Shown: positions 45,839-55,088, counted from the first letter of the stretch. The stretch: DNA of 64,000 bases from Pelagibius sp037652055 (GCF_037652055.1 NZ_JBBKAH010000002.1:1054001-1118000), one strand, 5' to 3'. The notes: generated by a model not told the origin, from the sequence alone. A program made the numbers and translations.

Positions 45839-46582
45839 TTACGCGGTCACCCCGGCTGCATCCAGGTCGGCGGCGATGCGCCGAGCGGCGGCCAGGGGGT
45901 CCTCCGCCGCGGTGATCGGGCGGCCGATGACGAGGTGGTCGGCGCCGGCGGCAACGGCATCCTCCGGCGTCATGATGCGCTTCTGGTCGCCCGCCACGGA
46001 CCAGGCCGGGCGGATACCGGGCACCACCAGCAGGAAGTCCGGCCCGCAGGCCTTGCGCAGCAGGGCGATTTCCTTGGCCGAGCAGACCACCCCGTCGAGG
46101 CCGCTGTCCTGGGCCAGCAGCGCCAGGCGTTTTACCTGGTCCTTAGCCGGGCCCTTCTGGCCGACCTCTTCCAGATCCTTCTCGTCCAGGCTGGTCAGCA
46201 CGGTGACGCCGATCACCTTGGGGCGTTCGACGCCGAGATCCTCGGAGGCCTCGCGCGCCGCCTCGGCGGCGGCGGTCATCATGGCGCGCCCGCCGGAGGC
46301 GTGCACGTTGAGGATCTTGGGCCTGAGGTGCACGGCGGCGCGCACGGCGCCAGCCACGGTGTTGGGAATGTCGTGGAATTTCAGGTCGAGGAACAGCGGC
46401 GCGCCGCCGGCGGCCATGCGCACCCCGTCGGGGCCCTGGGCGGTGAACAGCTCCTTGCCGATCTTCACGCCGCCGACGGCACCGATCAGCGCCTTGGCGA
46501 GACGCGAGGCCTTGTCGATGTCCGGTGTGTCGAGGCCGACGAAGATGCGTTCGTGTGGTTTCAGGGCGGGGCTGCTGGCCAT
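45839..46582 (-). CDS. pyrF: Orotidine 5'-phosphate decarboxylase
   Basis: A 247-residue TIM-barrel enzyme, the last step of UMP synthesis. The catalytic DLKFHDIPNTV carries the Asp-Lys-Asp array, and VVPGIRPAW and VIGRPIT bind the phosphate. The N-terminal IFVGLDTPD and GVKIGKEL strands complete the site. It starts at ATG 46582, after the flavoenzyme gene. Its stop is almost joined to the membrane-protein gene. Confidence 0.96.
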   Translation of the reverse strand: MASSPALKPHERIFVGLDTPDIDKASRLAKALIGAVGGVKIGKELFTAQGPDGVRMAAGGAPLFLDLKFHDIPNTVAGAVRAAVHLRPKILNVHASGGRAMMTAAAEAAREASEDLGVERPKVIGVTVLTSLDEKDLEEVGQKGPAKDQVKRLALLAQDSGLDGVVCSAKEIALLRKACGPDFLLVVPGIRPAWSVAGDQKRIMTPEDAVAAGADHLVIGRPITAAEDPLAAARRIAADLDAAGVTA

Positions 46583-46605
46583 GGTCGCGTTCTCTTTCTT
46601 GCTAT

Positions 46606-47724
46606 CTATTCAGGCGTTAGGGTCTGGTGGCGGCCCTCGGCCCAGAGGCGGAAGCTCTTGAAGTTGGTCGCGCCGGTCGCCGTCCTGGCCAGCTGCTCGC
46701 CCATCACCGCACCGAACTTGAACATGTGGCCGCTGCAGCCGCCGATCATCAGGATCGGCCCGTTATTTTCAGTCACAAAGCGTTCGTCGGGCGACACCGC
46801 GTAGGGGCAGACCTGGCCGCGCAGCACCTTGTAGTCGTCGAAATCGCGCAGCAGCGGCGCGAAGGCGGAGGCAACCTCGGCCGCCTCGTTTGGCCGCAGC
46901 GGATCCAGCCGGTCCGGATCGCCGGGGCGGCGGTGCTGGCCGCAGCCGAACTTCAGCTCGGTCCCGCCGGCTGGCGGTGCTGCATAAATGTCGACCTCGT
47001 TCAGCAGATGTACCATGACTGGCGCCTTGGCCCAGCTCGCTGCGTGCCGCTCTGGCGGCTCCATGTAGGCGACCACCTGGCGGTGCGGCACCGCGCGGCG
47101 CGCGAGTTCGGGAAACAGCTTGGCGGTCCAGGCGCCGGCACAGACGACGATGGCCTCCGCCGTCTCGCGCCGGCCGTTCGCCAGGGTGACGGCGCCAGCG
47201 GCGGGATCGACGCCGACCACACGGCTTTCGTCGCGCAGGGTGACGCCGCGTCGCCGCAGGTCACGGATCAGCGAGTCGACGATGCGCGAGGCGAACAGCA
47301 CCCCGCCGGTCGTGTTGTAGAGGCCCCAGGCCTGCGCCGGCGCCTTCATGAAGGGGCAGAGCGCCTCGATCTGCTTGTGGTCCAGAGTCTCATAATCGAG
47401 GCCCAGGTGGTCGAGGGTCTGGCGTGACTGGTCGGCCCAGTCGCCCTCCTCGGTGGACAGCGCCAGGCTGCCGACCTCGGCGTAGTGGGATTCCCCCAGG
47501 TCGTCCCACATCCGCTGCCACGCCTTCAGGGCGTCGACCGTCATGGCGCAGTAGCCTGGCTGATCCGAATAGGGCAACCGGATCAGGCGGTGCTGGTCGT
47601 AGGAGGCGCCACCCTCGTGCGGCAGCGGTCCCTGCTCGAACAGCAGCGCCTCGTGGCCGCTGCGCGCCAGGGCCCAGGCCGTCGACAAGCCGACGATGCC
47701 GCCCCCGATAATGATGACTTTCAT
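46606..47724 (-). CDS. Monomeric sarcosine oxidase-like flavoenzyme
   Basis: A 372-residue DAO-superfamily oxidase. The FAD Rossmann motif is VIIIGGGIVGLSTAWALA; His45 and Arg49 in DQHRLIR sit at the positions of the catalytic His45/Arg49 of monomeric sarcosine oxidase, and the cysteine in QVCPYAVSPDERF matches the covalent-FAD cysteine. GGCSGHMFKFG is the family's C-terminal signature. It should oxidise a secondary N-methyl or cyclic amino acid, giving H2O2 or reducing a dehydrogenase partner. The substrate is not resolved; N-methyltryptophan oxidase (SolA) and pipecolate oxidase are close relatives. Confidence 0.85.
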   Translation of the reverse strand: MKVIIIGGGIVGLSTAWALARSGHEALLFEQGPLPHEGGASYDQHRLIRLPYSDQPGYCAMTVDALKAWQRMWDDLGESHYAEVGSLALSTEEGDWADQSRQTLDHLGLDYETLDHKQIEALCPFMKAPAQAWGLYNTTGGVLFASRIVDSLIRDLRRRGVTLRDESRVVGVDPAAGAVTLANGRRETAEAIVVCAGAWTAKLFPELARRAVPHRQVVAYMEPPERHAASWAKAPVMVHLLNEVDIYAAPPAGGTELKFGCGQHRRPGDPDRLDPLRPNEAAEVASAFAPLLRDFDDYKVLRGQVCPYAVSPDERFVTENNGPILMIGGCSGHMFKFGAVMGEQLARTATGATNFKSFRLWAEGRHQTLTPE

Positions 47725-47822
47725 GGACGTGGGACCTTCTTGCCCTTGGCTCGCCCTTGGCTTGCCCTGCGCCGGGGCCCTTCGGTCGGATCAATCCGCC
47801 GCTCGGGCCGACGCCAAACAAC

Positions 47823-48986
47823 TCACTCGGCCGGCGCCGCGTCTTGCATAGCGCTCGGGCGCCCCGAAATCCAGTCCCGGAAGCTGTCGGCGCTCTGGCG
47901 CCCGGCAATCACCTCGCTCAGAGCCTCGCCGATCAGTGGAGCGAACTTGAAGCCATGGCCGGAAAAGCCGGTCAGAATCCAGGCGGCGCCCTGCGGGGCG
48001 GCGATGAAACGCTCGTCCGCCGTCACCGTGTAGAAGCAGGTCCCGATGCTTTCGACCTGGAAGCGCTCGAAATCGACCAGGTGTTCGGCCGCCATGGCCA
48101 GAGCCTCGGCAACGTCGCCCGGCTGGCCGTCGCGCTCGCGGTCGGGGTGGCCGCTGAGCGAGAAGCCATGGTCGCCGACCTTCATGCCGGTGCCGGCCGC
48201 GGGAGGCACCAGGTAGAAGCCGGAGCCCGAGCCTGCACCAATGTCCAGCAGCATGGGATGGCGTGCCCAGGCGTCCTGCAATTCCGGCGGCGGCTGCAGA
48301 TAGGCGTAGGCCTGGCGTGAGGGGGTTATGCGGCCGGCCAGATCGGGCAGCAGGTCCGCCAACAGATCGGGAAGCCAGGGTCCGGCGGTGACAACCACCA
48401 GATCGCCACTGACGGTGCCGCCGCCGGCGAGGGTAACGGTGGCGGCCTCGGTATCGATTGCGGTGACCCGGCGGCGGGTGTTGAGGCTGCCGCCCTGGGC
48501 GGCGACGCGGGCGGCGAGGCTCTGCAGAATCGGCTTGGCCCGCAAAATGCCGCCGCTTTCCAGATAGAGGCCGCGGTCGCCCGGCTGGTGGTTCAGCAGC
48601 GGAAAGCGCCGGGCCAGTGCCTCGGCATCCAGCCATTCGTGGACCACGCCGAGGCGCGCCAGTCCCGCGGCGGAGCGGTCGATCCAGGTCTCGTTGTCCC
48701 CACCGGGGGTTTCGCGGCTGATCGCGAGGGTGCCGGTCGGCACGTAGTGGCTGCGCCCAAGCCGCTGCCACAGGCGCGCCCAGGCGGCATAAGCGGGCGC
48801 CACCATGGCCGCGTAGCCGTCCTGGTCCCCATAGGGATAACGGATCAGGCGGTGTTGATCGGTGGAGGAGGCGAGATCGTTGGGTATCCCGCCCTGCTCG
48901 AAGACGACGACCTGGTGGCCGGCAGTGGCGAGGGCCTCGGCCGCCGCCAGGCCCATGACGCCGGCACCGACGATGAGGACTCGCAA
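47823..48986 (-). CDS. Second sarcosine oxidase-like flavoenzyme
   Basis: A 387-residue paralogue of the neighbouring oxidase. It has LIVGAGVMGLAAAEALA for FAD, the DQHRLIR motif at the same positions (His45, Arg49), the likely covalent-FAD cysteine in GTCFYTVTADERF, and FSGHGFKFAPLIGE. I chose a TTG start at 48986: it lies 2 bp after the upstream gene's stop with AAAGG before it, and begins right at the Rossmann strand. It belongs to one operon with the cyclodeaminase-family gene, which suggests catabolism of an N-methylated or cyclic amino acid. Confidence 0.83.
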   Translation of the reverse strand: MRVLIVGAGVMGLAAAEALATAGHQVVVFEQGGIPNDLASSTDQHRLIRYPYGDQDGYAAMVAPAYAAWARLWQRLGRSHYVPTGTLAISRETPGGDNETWIDRSAAGLARLGVVHEWLDAEALARRFPLLNHQPGDRGLYLESGGILRAKPILQSLAARVAAQGGSLNTRRRVTAIDTEAATVTLAGGGTVSGDLVVVTAGPWLPDLLADLLPDLAGRITPSRQAYAYLQPPPELQDAWARHPMLLDIGAGSGSGFYLVPPAAGTGMKVGDHGFSLSGHPDRERDGQPGDVAEALAMAAEHLVDFERFQVESIGTCFYTVTADERFIAAPQGAAWILTGFSGHGFKFAPLIGEALSEVIAGRQSADSFRDWISGRPSAMQDAAPAE

Positions 48987-48988
48987 GG

Positions 48989-49924
48989 TCAGTACCTTTC
49001 GCAGACGAGCTGGGCGGCAGCGAGGTCTTCGATCGCCGTGCCGACAGACTTGAACAGGGTGATCTGGTCGTAGAAGCGCCGCCCGCTGCGCTCGCCGCGG
49101 GTCAGTTCCAGAAGGTCGCCGGCGATATCGTCCAGCGACAGGGCGCCCGAGTCCACGGCCTGCACGATGTCGCCGCCCTCCTTCGTCGCCCCGGCGCGGG
49201 TGTCGACGAAGACGCGGGCGCGCCGCATGACGGCGTCGTCGGTTTCGCGCATGTCCGGCCGGAACGCGCCGACCAGGTCGACGTGCTGGCCGGGCTGCAG
49301 CCAATCGCCGCGGATCAGCGGCTCTTTCGACAGTGTGGCGCAGGAAATGACATGGGCGCCGCGCGCGGCCTCCTCCAGGTTGTCGGTCCAGTCGACGCGG
49401 AAGTCGCGTCGGTTCATCTGCTTGGCCAGCCGCTTGGCCTTCTCCGGGTTGCGGCCCCAGATGAGGACATTGCAGATCGGCCGCACGGCAGCGTGGGCGA
49501 CGATGAGCTGCGGCGCCAGCGCGCCGGTGCCGACCATCAGCAGGCGCTCGGCATCCGGCCGCGCGAGATAGCTGGAGGCCAGTGCCGAGGCGGCGGCGGT
49601 CCGCTTCACCGTCAGGGTCGGCCCGTCGATAAGCGCCAGTGGCGAGCCGTTCTTGCCATCGACCAGGACGTAGATGCCCATCACCGCCGGCAGACTCTTT
49701 TCCGCGTTGTCGGGAAACACCGTCACCATCTTCACGCCGATGTGGCGGTCGACCTGCCAGGCCGGCATCAGGAGCAGCGTTGCCGTGCTGCCGCCGGTTA
49801 CCTCGACATCGTGGTGGTGGCGGACCGGCACGGCAATGTCGCGACGGAACGCCTGGCGCAGGCGCTCGACGAGCGAGGGATAGTCGAGGGCGGCCTCGAC
49901 CTCCGCGGCGGAAATGATGCGCAT
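48989..49924 (-). CDS. Ornithine cyclodeaminase / mu-crystallin family protein
   Basis: A 311-residue NAD(P)-binding protein. LTVKRTAAASALASSYLARPDA and MVGTGALAPQLIVAHAAVRPI are the family's substrate- and dinucleotide-binding motifs, and DLVGAFRPDMRETDD is the third. Members include ornithine cyclodeaminase, alanine dehydrogenase and delta1-pyrroline/piperideine-2-carboxylate reductases. The ATG at 49924 has GGAGG about 8 nt upstream. Pairing with amine oxidases makes an imino-acid reductase plausible; that is inference. Confidence 0.85.
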   Translation of the reverse strand: MRIISAAEVEAALDYPSLVERLRQAFRRDIAVPVRHHHDVEVTGGSTATLLLMPAWQVDRHIGVKMVTVFPDNAEKSLPAVMGIYVLVDGKNGSPLALIDGPTLTVKRTAAASALASSYLARPDAERLLMVGTGALAPQLIVAHAAVRPICNVLIWGRNPEKAKRLAKQMNRRDFRVDWTDNLEEAARGAHVISCATLSKEPLIRGDWLQPGQHVDLVGAFRPDMRETDDAVMRRARVFVDTRAGATKEGGDIVQAVDSGALSLDDIAGDLLELTRGERSGRRFYDQITLFKSVGTAIEDLAAAQLVCERY

Positions 49925-49941
49925 CAGACCGCCACCTCCGG

Positions 49942-50301
49942 TCAGTGGCCGCCGGAAATGGCTTTGAGCCCGCTCGTGGAAGGGGGCGACGGCGGGGGCG
50001 TGCCGGGGCTGCGCTGGCTGGCGGCGCTGCGCCTCAGTTCGACCACCTCGCGCTCCAGGATTGTGGCGCGCTGCTCGGCACGGCGGGCACGCGCACGTGC
50101 AGCGCCGACGCGCAGCCACATGAGGAAGGCGCCAACCACGAAACCGCTCAACAGGCTGCCCAGCAGGACCAGGGCGACTGGCAGGCTCAGCTGGTATTCG
50201 AAGGGCCAGAAGTCGATGGCCACGTCATGCCGGTTGGCCGCCGTGAAAGTCACGAAGACGATGAGGAACAGGAAGGTGACGATCCAGTAGACGAAGTGCA
50301 C
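49942..50301 (-). CDS. LapA-domain membrane protein
   Basis: A 119-residue protein with two N-terminal transmembrane helices, the conserved VDFWPFEYQLSLPVALVLLGSLLSGF motif region between them, and a basic coiled coil at the C-terminus. This is the LapA (YciS/DUF1049) family, which acts with LapB in controlling LPS synthesis in E. coli. The GTG start lacks a strong ribosome-binding site. ihfB-lapA adjacency is also seen in enterobacteria, although lapB is not visible here. Confidence 0.8.
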   Translation of the reverse strand: MHFVYWIVTFLFLIVFVTFTAANRHDVAIDFWPFEYQLSLPVALVLLGSLLSGFVVGAFLMWLRVGAARARARRAEQRATILEREVVELRRSAASQRSPGTPPPSPPSTSGLKAISGGH

Positions 50302-50467
50302 GGGCGACGCCAGTTGCTTGCTTGCGGACGATGGTCCCCAGGGACTTGGGGACGCTGGGATGCGCCGAGTCTAGCCCAATCGCCGCCGTCCCGCGAGGCC
50401 TGTCGTCACGATTCCTAGGCGGCGGGCCTGACCTGCCAACCCCGTGGTCCGCCGGCGACGAGACGAT

Positions 50468-50749
50468 TCAGCGGCTGTTCAGGCGCTCGCGCAGCTGCTT
50501 GCCGGTTTTGAAGAAGGGTACATGCTTCTCCGACACGCTGACTGCGGCACCTGTACGCGGGTTGCGGCCGACCCGCGCCTCGCGGCGCTTCACGGAAAAA
50601 GCGCCGAAACCGCGCAGTTCGACCCGGTCTCCCCTGGCCAGCGCCTCGCTGATTTCGTCGAAGATCGTCGTGACGATGCGCTCCACGTCACGGTGGTACA
50701 GATGCGGATTGAGATCCGCGATGTGTTGGATCAGTTCCGATTTGGTCAT
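50468..50749 (-). CDS. ihfB: Integration host factor subunit beta
   Basis: A 93-residue DNABII protein. The N-terminal MTKSELIQHIADLNPHLYHRDVE helices and the RVELRGFGAFSVKRREARVGRNPRTG arm, with the DNA-intercalating proline, identify it as IHF/HU; the aroA-cmk-rpsA-ihfB context and ELRGFG point to the IHF beta subunit. It bends DNA with IhfA, including at sigma-54 promoters. It lies 424 bp downstream of rpsA and probably has its own promoter. Confidence 0.93.
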   Translation of the reverse strand: MTKSELIQHIADLNPHLYHRDVERIVTTIFDEISEALARGDRVELRGFGAFSVKRREARVGRNPRTGAAVSVSEKHVPFFKTGKQLRERLNSR

Positions 50750-51112
50750 AGCGACGTCATCCCCTCCCGACCCGCGAAGCGGCCGGAGTCCCCATCCCGT
50801 TTACCTCCCGCAGATCACGGGCGCCGCCGGTTATTCGCTTTGCATTACGGAGAACCCCGTAAGGCACTCCCCCCGCTCCGGTGTACGCACCGCCCTGCTT
50901 ATTCATGCGGCCGGGAGTTAACCCTGTCGCAAGTAGGGGAAACGTTGCCAGAGGAATCTGCGGGCGTCAAGGATAAGCCTTTCAGAACAAACGTTTTTTC
51001 GATGAATGTCCCGATGAAGGCCCGGGCGCAGAAAAATGGCGGAGAGGCGTGGATTCTTTGCGTTTTCACGGGCTTCAGCGGGCCCCTTCAGCGCTGCAAA
51101 GGGCTATGGCGC
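50750..51112 (-). other. ihfB upstream region
   Basis: No gene was found between the rpsA terminator and ihfB. It holds a 6-bp dyad, TTACGG (50845-50850) and CCGTAA (50857-50862), about 100 bp upstream of the ihfB start, and a minus-strand TTGACG near 50980 that could be a -35 box, though no convincing -10 follows. IHF autoregulation is possible but not shown. Confidence 0.4.
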
Positions 51113-51148
51113 AAAAGAAAACGGCCCGCCGAGGGTTCGGCGGGCCGT
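51113..51148 (-). terminator. Rho-independent terminator of rpsA
   Basis: ACGGCCCGCCGA and TCGGCGGGCCGT form a perfect 12-bp stem with a 4-nt loop. On the minus strand it is followed by TTTCTTTT, 25 bp beyond the rpsA stop. Confidence 0.9.
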
Positions 51149-51173
51149 TCGTAACGGATCTCGACGGAGCGGA

Positions 51174-52904
51174 TCAGTCCTCTTCGCCGTCGCCCCTATC
51201 GCGCTTGCGCGCGGCTTCGGAGATGGCGGCTCCCAGGATGTCACCCAGGCTGGCACCGGACTCCGTGGAGCCGTACTCGGCCACGGCTTCCTTCTCCTCG
51301 GCGATCTCGCGCTGCTTGATCGACAGCGAGATCTTGCGGGTCTTGGGGTCGATGGCGGTGATGCGCGCATCGACCTTCTCGCCCACCGCAAAGCGGGTCG
51401 GGTTCTGCTCGCTGCGGTCGCGCGACAGTTCGGCCTTGCGGATGAAACCGATGGCGCCGTCGCCCACCTGCACCTCGATGCCGTTTTCGGTCACCTGATG
51501 CACGGTGCAGGTCACCACGTCGCCCTTGCGCAGCTTCTCGGTCGAGCCGGCGAAGGGATCCTCGCCCAGCTGCTTGATGCCGAGGCTGACGCGCTCCTTG
51601 TCGACGTCGACGTCCAGCACCTTGACCTTGACCATGTCACCCTTGTTGTACTGCTTGGCCGCTTCCTCGCCGGACAGGTTCCAGTCCAGGTCGGACAGGT
51701 GAACCATGCCGTCGATCTCGCCGGGCATGCCGACGAACAGCCCGAACTCGGTGATGTTCTTGATCTCGCCTTCCAGCTCGCTGCCGACCGGATAGTTGGC
51801 CAGGAAGGCCTCCCACGGGTTGTTGCCGCACTGCTTCAGGCCCAGGCTGATACGCCGCTTCTGCTCGTCGACGTCCAGGATCATGACCTCGACCTCCTGG
51901 GAGGTGGAGACGATCTTACCCGGATGGACGTTCTTCTTGGTCCAGCTCATCTCGGAGACGTGGACGAGACCTTCGATGCCGGCTTCCAGCTCCACGAAGG
52001 CGCCGTAGTCGGTGATGTTGGTGACGCGGCCGGTGAACTTCGTGCCGACCGGGTACTTGGCGGCCACACCCTCCCAGGGGTCGGCTTCCAGCTGCTTCAT
52101 GCCCAGGCTGATGCGCTGGGTCTCCGGATTGAAGCGGATCACCTGGACCTGGACCTGCTGGCCGATGGACAGCACCTCGGTCGGGTGGTTGATGCGCTTC
52201 CAGGAAATATCGGTGACGTGCAGCAGGCCGTCGACGCCGCCCAGGTCCACGAAGGCACCGTAGTCGGTGATGTTCTTCACCACGCCGGTCAGAACCTGGC
52301 CTTCCTTCAGGTTGGCCACCAGCTCCGAACGCTGCTCGGCGCGGGTCTCTTCCAGGACGGCGCGGCGCGAGACCACGATGTTGCCGCGCGAGCGGTCCAT
52401 CTTGAGGATCTGGAAGGGCTGCGGGGTACCCATCAGAGGGCTGACATCGCGCACCGGGCGGATGTCGACCTGGCTGCCCGGCAGGAAGGCCACGGCGCCG
52501 GAGAGATCGACGGTGAAGCCGCCTTTCACGCGGCCGAAAATGACGCCGGTGACGCGCTCGTTGCTGTTGAAGGCCTTGGCCAGCTGCGTCCAGGCTTCCT
52601 CGCGCTTGGCCTTTTCACGGCTCAGCATCGCCTCGCCGTTCTTGTTCTCCATGCGCTCGAGGTAGACTTCGACTTCGTCGCCCGCCTTCAGCTCAGGCAT
52701 CTGACCGGCCTCGGCGAATTCCTTCAGGGCCACGCGCCCTTCCGACTTCAAGCCGACATCGACAACGGCGGTGTCGCCGTCGATGGCGATGATGATGCCG
52801 CGGAGGACCTTGCCTTCGAGTCCGTCTTCAGTGCCGAGGGATTCATCGAGGAGAGCGGCAAAGCTCTCTTTCACAGGGGCGGTGCTGGTGGCTGCTTCAG
52901 CCAT
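51174..52904 (-). CDS. rpsA: 30S ribosomal protein S1
   Basis: A 576-residue protein with six S1 (OB-fold) repeats; the middle four each show the VxxITDYGAFVDLG..GLLHVTDISW pattern and end in RISLGMKQ-like strands. The first two repeats are divergent, as usual, and serve ribosome attachment. The C-terminal tail is acidic. S1 binds mRNA leaders and helps initiation on transcripts with weak ribosome-binding sites. It follows cmk in the conserved aroA-cmk-rpsA order and ends in a strong terminator. Confidence 0.97.
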   Translation of the reverse strand: MAEAATSTAPVKESFAALLDESLGTEDGLEGKVLRGIIIAIDGDTAVVDVGLKSEGRVALKEFAEAGQMPELKAGDEVEVYLERMENKNGEAMLSREKAKREEAWTQLAKAFNSNERVTGVIFGRVKGGFTVDLSGAVAFLPGSQVDIRPVRDVSPLMGTPQPFQILKMDRSRGNIVVSRRAVLEETRAEQRSELVANLKEGQVLTGVVKNITDYGAFVDLGGVDGLLHVTDISWKRINHPTEVLSIGQQVQVQVIRFNPETQRISLGMKQLEADPWEGVAAKYPVGTKFTGRVTNITDYGAFVELEAGIEGLVHVSEMSWTKKNVHPGKIVSTSQEVEVMILDVDEQKRRISLGLKQCGNNPWEAFLANYPVGSELEGEIKNITEFGLFVGMPGEIDGMVHLSDLDWNLSGEEAAKQYNKGDMVKVKVLDVDVDKERVSLGIKQLGEDPFAGSTEKLRKGDVVTCTVHQVTENGIEVQVGDGAIGFIRKAELSRDRSEQNPTRFAVGEKVDARITAIDPKTRKISLSIKQREIAEEKEAVAEYGSTESGASLGDILGAAISEAARKRDRGDGEED

Positions 52905-52941
52905 AGTCGGTAGTCCTTTCGTTCGTGCACTATCCAGGCCG

Positions 52942-52978
52942 GGCGGTTTGCCGCCGGTCTTCCCGGGACCATCCCGGG
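52942..52978 (-). promoter_or_regulatory. Paired hairpins in the rpsA leader
   Basis: GGCGG-tttg-CCGCC (52942-52955; 5-bp stem) and CCCGGGA-cca-TCCCGGG (52962-52978; 7-bp stem, 3-nt loop) lie 38-74 bp before the rpsA ATG. They could be an autoregulatory leader for S1, as is known in principle in E. coli, or a weak terminator of cmk. Confidence 0.4.
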
Positions 52979-53071
52979 CGGTTCGTCTTGCCGGACCTAC
53001 GCAATCAGGAAATGCGGCGTCCTGGGGCTCGCGGCCCGTGGCATCGCCAAAATTCCTGAAAAACCGGTCCC

Positions 53072-53707
53072 TTAGTCGCGGCGCCGGGCGATTTCCGCCA
53101 TGGCGACTGCGAAGGCCTGATCGGCATCCATGCTGCTCGTATCAAGCCGGACCGCGTCCTCTGCGGCCCTCAAGGGGGCGGTCGCCCGCCCGCTGTCGCG
53201 CGCATCCCTCTCGCGCAGATCCTGCAAAACGCGGGCGTATATACTCTCCTCGCCCCGTTCGATCAACTCTTTATGGCGCCTGGCGGCCCGCGCCTCCACC
53301 GAAGCGGTCAGGAAAAATTTCACATTTGCCTCGGGGCAGACCACGGTGCCGATGTCCCGGCCGTCCAGCACCGCCCCGTTTCTCCGCCCCGGCGGGCGGT
53401 CCGCGAAGTCCCGCTGGAAGTCGAGCAGGGCGGCCCTGACGGAAGGAATCGCCGCCACCTTGGAGGCTGCCTGGCTGACCGTTTCCAGGCGCAGGTCATC
53501 GCGCTCCAGGTCGATGGGCTCCAGGGCCCGGGCCGCCGCCGTGGCGGTCTCCGGGTTCTCCGCATCGCCGCCGGCGGCCAGGATCTTGGCGGCCACGGCG
53601 CGGTAGATGGACCCGGTGTCCAGATAGGCGTAGTCCAGCGCGGCGGCCAGGCGGCGGGCCAGAGTGCCCTTGCCGGCGGCCACCGGTCCGTCGACAGCGA
53701 TAATCAT
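53072..53707 (-). CDS. cmk: Cytidylate kinase
   Basis: A 211-residue NMP kinase that phosphorylates CMP and dCMP. The P-loop is AVDGPVAAGKGTLARRLA; YLDTGSIYRAVA and LDGRDIGTVVCPEANVKFFL are family signatures for base recognition and the insert domain. It starts at ATG 53707, 10 bp after the aroA stop, and is followed by rpsA after 167 bp. Confidence 0.95.
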   Translation of the reverse strand: MIIAVDGPVAAGKGTLARRLAAALDYAYLDTGSIYRAVAAKILAAGGDAENPETATAAARALEPIDLERDDLRLETVSQAASKVAAIPSVRAALLDFQRDFADRPPGRRNGAVLDGRDIGTVVCPEANVKFFLTASVEARAARRHKELIERGEESIYARVLQDLRERDARDSGRATAPLRAAEDAVRLDTSSMDADQAFAVAMAEIARRRD

Positions 53708-53717
53708 GGGGCGATAA

Positions 53718-55088
53718 TCACGGCTCGGCGATCTCCGCGCCCAGGCCCCGCATCAGCCCGGCGAAGTCGGGAAACGAGGTCGCCACCGGTGTCATGTCGT
53801 CGATCAGGACCGGCCGCTCGGCCGCAAGGCCAAGGACCAGGAAGCTCATGGCAATGCGGTGGTCCAGTTCGGTCGCGATGGCCTGGTTGTTACCGCCCGG
53901 CGGGCGGCCGCCGCAGCCGGTGACGGTCAGGGTCTCCGGCTGCTCCGTCACCTCGACGCCGCACAGCGCGAGGCCGCGGGCGACGGCGGCGAGGCGGTCG
54001 CTCTCCTTCACGCGCAACTCGCCCAGGCCGTGCATGACCGTGCGTCCCTCGGCGGCGGCGGCGGCCATGGCGAGAATTGGGTACTCGTCGATCATCGAGG
54101 GTGCCCGCCCGGCCGGCACTGCGACGCCTTTCAGACGGCTGCCGCGTACCACCAGGTCGGCAATCGGCTCGCCACCTTCCTCGCGGGCGTTCTCGATGGT
54201 GATGTCGCCGCCCATCTCCTGCAGGGTCGTGATCAGGCCGCTGCGCTGCGGGTTCATGCCGACCGCTTTCAGGCGCACCTCGGAGCCGGGCAACAGCAGG
54301 GCCGCGACCAGCGGGAAAGCGGCCGAGGAAGGATCGGCCGGCACCTGCACATGACGGCCGGTCAGTTCCGGCTGGCCGGTCAGCAGGATTTCCTGTGCCC
54401 GATGGCCTTCGTCATCGATCTCACGGATCACGATGTCGGCGCCAAAGTGGCGCAGCATGCGCTCGCTGTGGTCGCGCGTCGCCTCGCGCTCGACCACGCG
54501 GGTCTCGCCGGGGGCATTGAGACCGGCCAGCAGCACCGCCGATTTCACCTGAGCCGACGGTACCGGCAGGCGGTAGTCGAGCGGCAGCGGGTCGCGCGCA
54601 CCGATCACCGTCAGCGGCAAACGCCCGCCCTCGCGGGCGATGAAGACGGCGCCGGAGGTCGACAGCGGTTCTGTGACGCGCGCCATGGGACGGCGGCGCA
54701 GCGAGGCATCGCCGGTCAGGACGGCGGTCAGCGGATGGCTCGCCAGGATGCCCAGCAGCAAGCGCGCGCCGGTGCCGGAGTTGCCCATATCCAGCACATC
54801 GTCCGGCTCCGCCAGCGCGCCGATTCCACGTCCCCAGACACGCCAGCATCCCTTTGCATCTCGCTCTATCTCGGCTCCCAACGCCCGCATGGCAGCGGCG
54901 GTGCGCAGCACGTCCTCGCCCTCCAGCAGGCCGTCGATGGTCGTTTCGCCGACCGCCAGGGCGCCGAACATCAACGCCCGGTGCGAAATGGACTTGTCGC
55001 CGGGCAGGCGCACGGAGCCCGAAAGCGCCCCGCTGGGCCGGCCGGTCATGGGGTGTCCGGCCATGGGCGTACCTGACGAGGAGTTCAC
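53718..55088 (-). CDS. aroA: 3-phosphoshikimate 1-carboxyvinyltransferase (EPSP synthase)
   Basis: A 456-residue enzyme of the shikimate pathway. The PEP-binding loop LPGDKSISHRALMFGALA is near the N-terminus; LDMGNSGTGARLLLGILA and the central PGDPS-like VPADPSSAAFPLVAAL loop follow, and the C-terminus has RVKESDRL-like LRVKESDRLAAV. The loop GNSGTGARL, with alanine after TG, resembles class II enzymes such as CP4 EPSPS, which tolerate glyphosate; this is a family inference. The GTG start at 55088 has AGGAAAG upstream. Confidence 0.95.
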   Translation of the reverse strand: MNSSSGTPMAGHPMTGRPSGALSGSVRLPGDKSISHRALMFGALAVGETTIDGLLEGEDVLRTAAAMRALGAEIERDAKGCWRVWGRGIGALAEPDDVLDMGNSGTGARLLLGILASHPLTAVLTGDASLRRRPMARVTEPLSTSGAVFIAREGGRLPLTVIGARDPLPLDYRLPVPSAQVKSAVLLAGLNAPGETRVVEREATRDHSERMLRHFGADIVIREIDDEGHRAQEILLTGQPELTGRHVQVPADPSSAAFPLVAALLLPGSEVRLKAVGMNPQRSGLITTLQEMGGDITIENAREEGGEPIADLVVRGSRLKGVAVPAGRAPSMIDEYPILAMAAAAAEGRTVMHGLGELRVKESDRLAAVARGLALCGVEVTEQPETLTVTGCGGRPPGGNNQAIATELDHRIAMSFLVLGLAAERPVLIDDMTPVATSFPDFAGLMRGLGAEIAEP

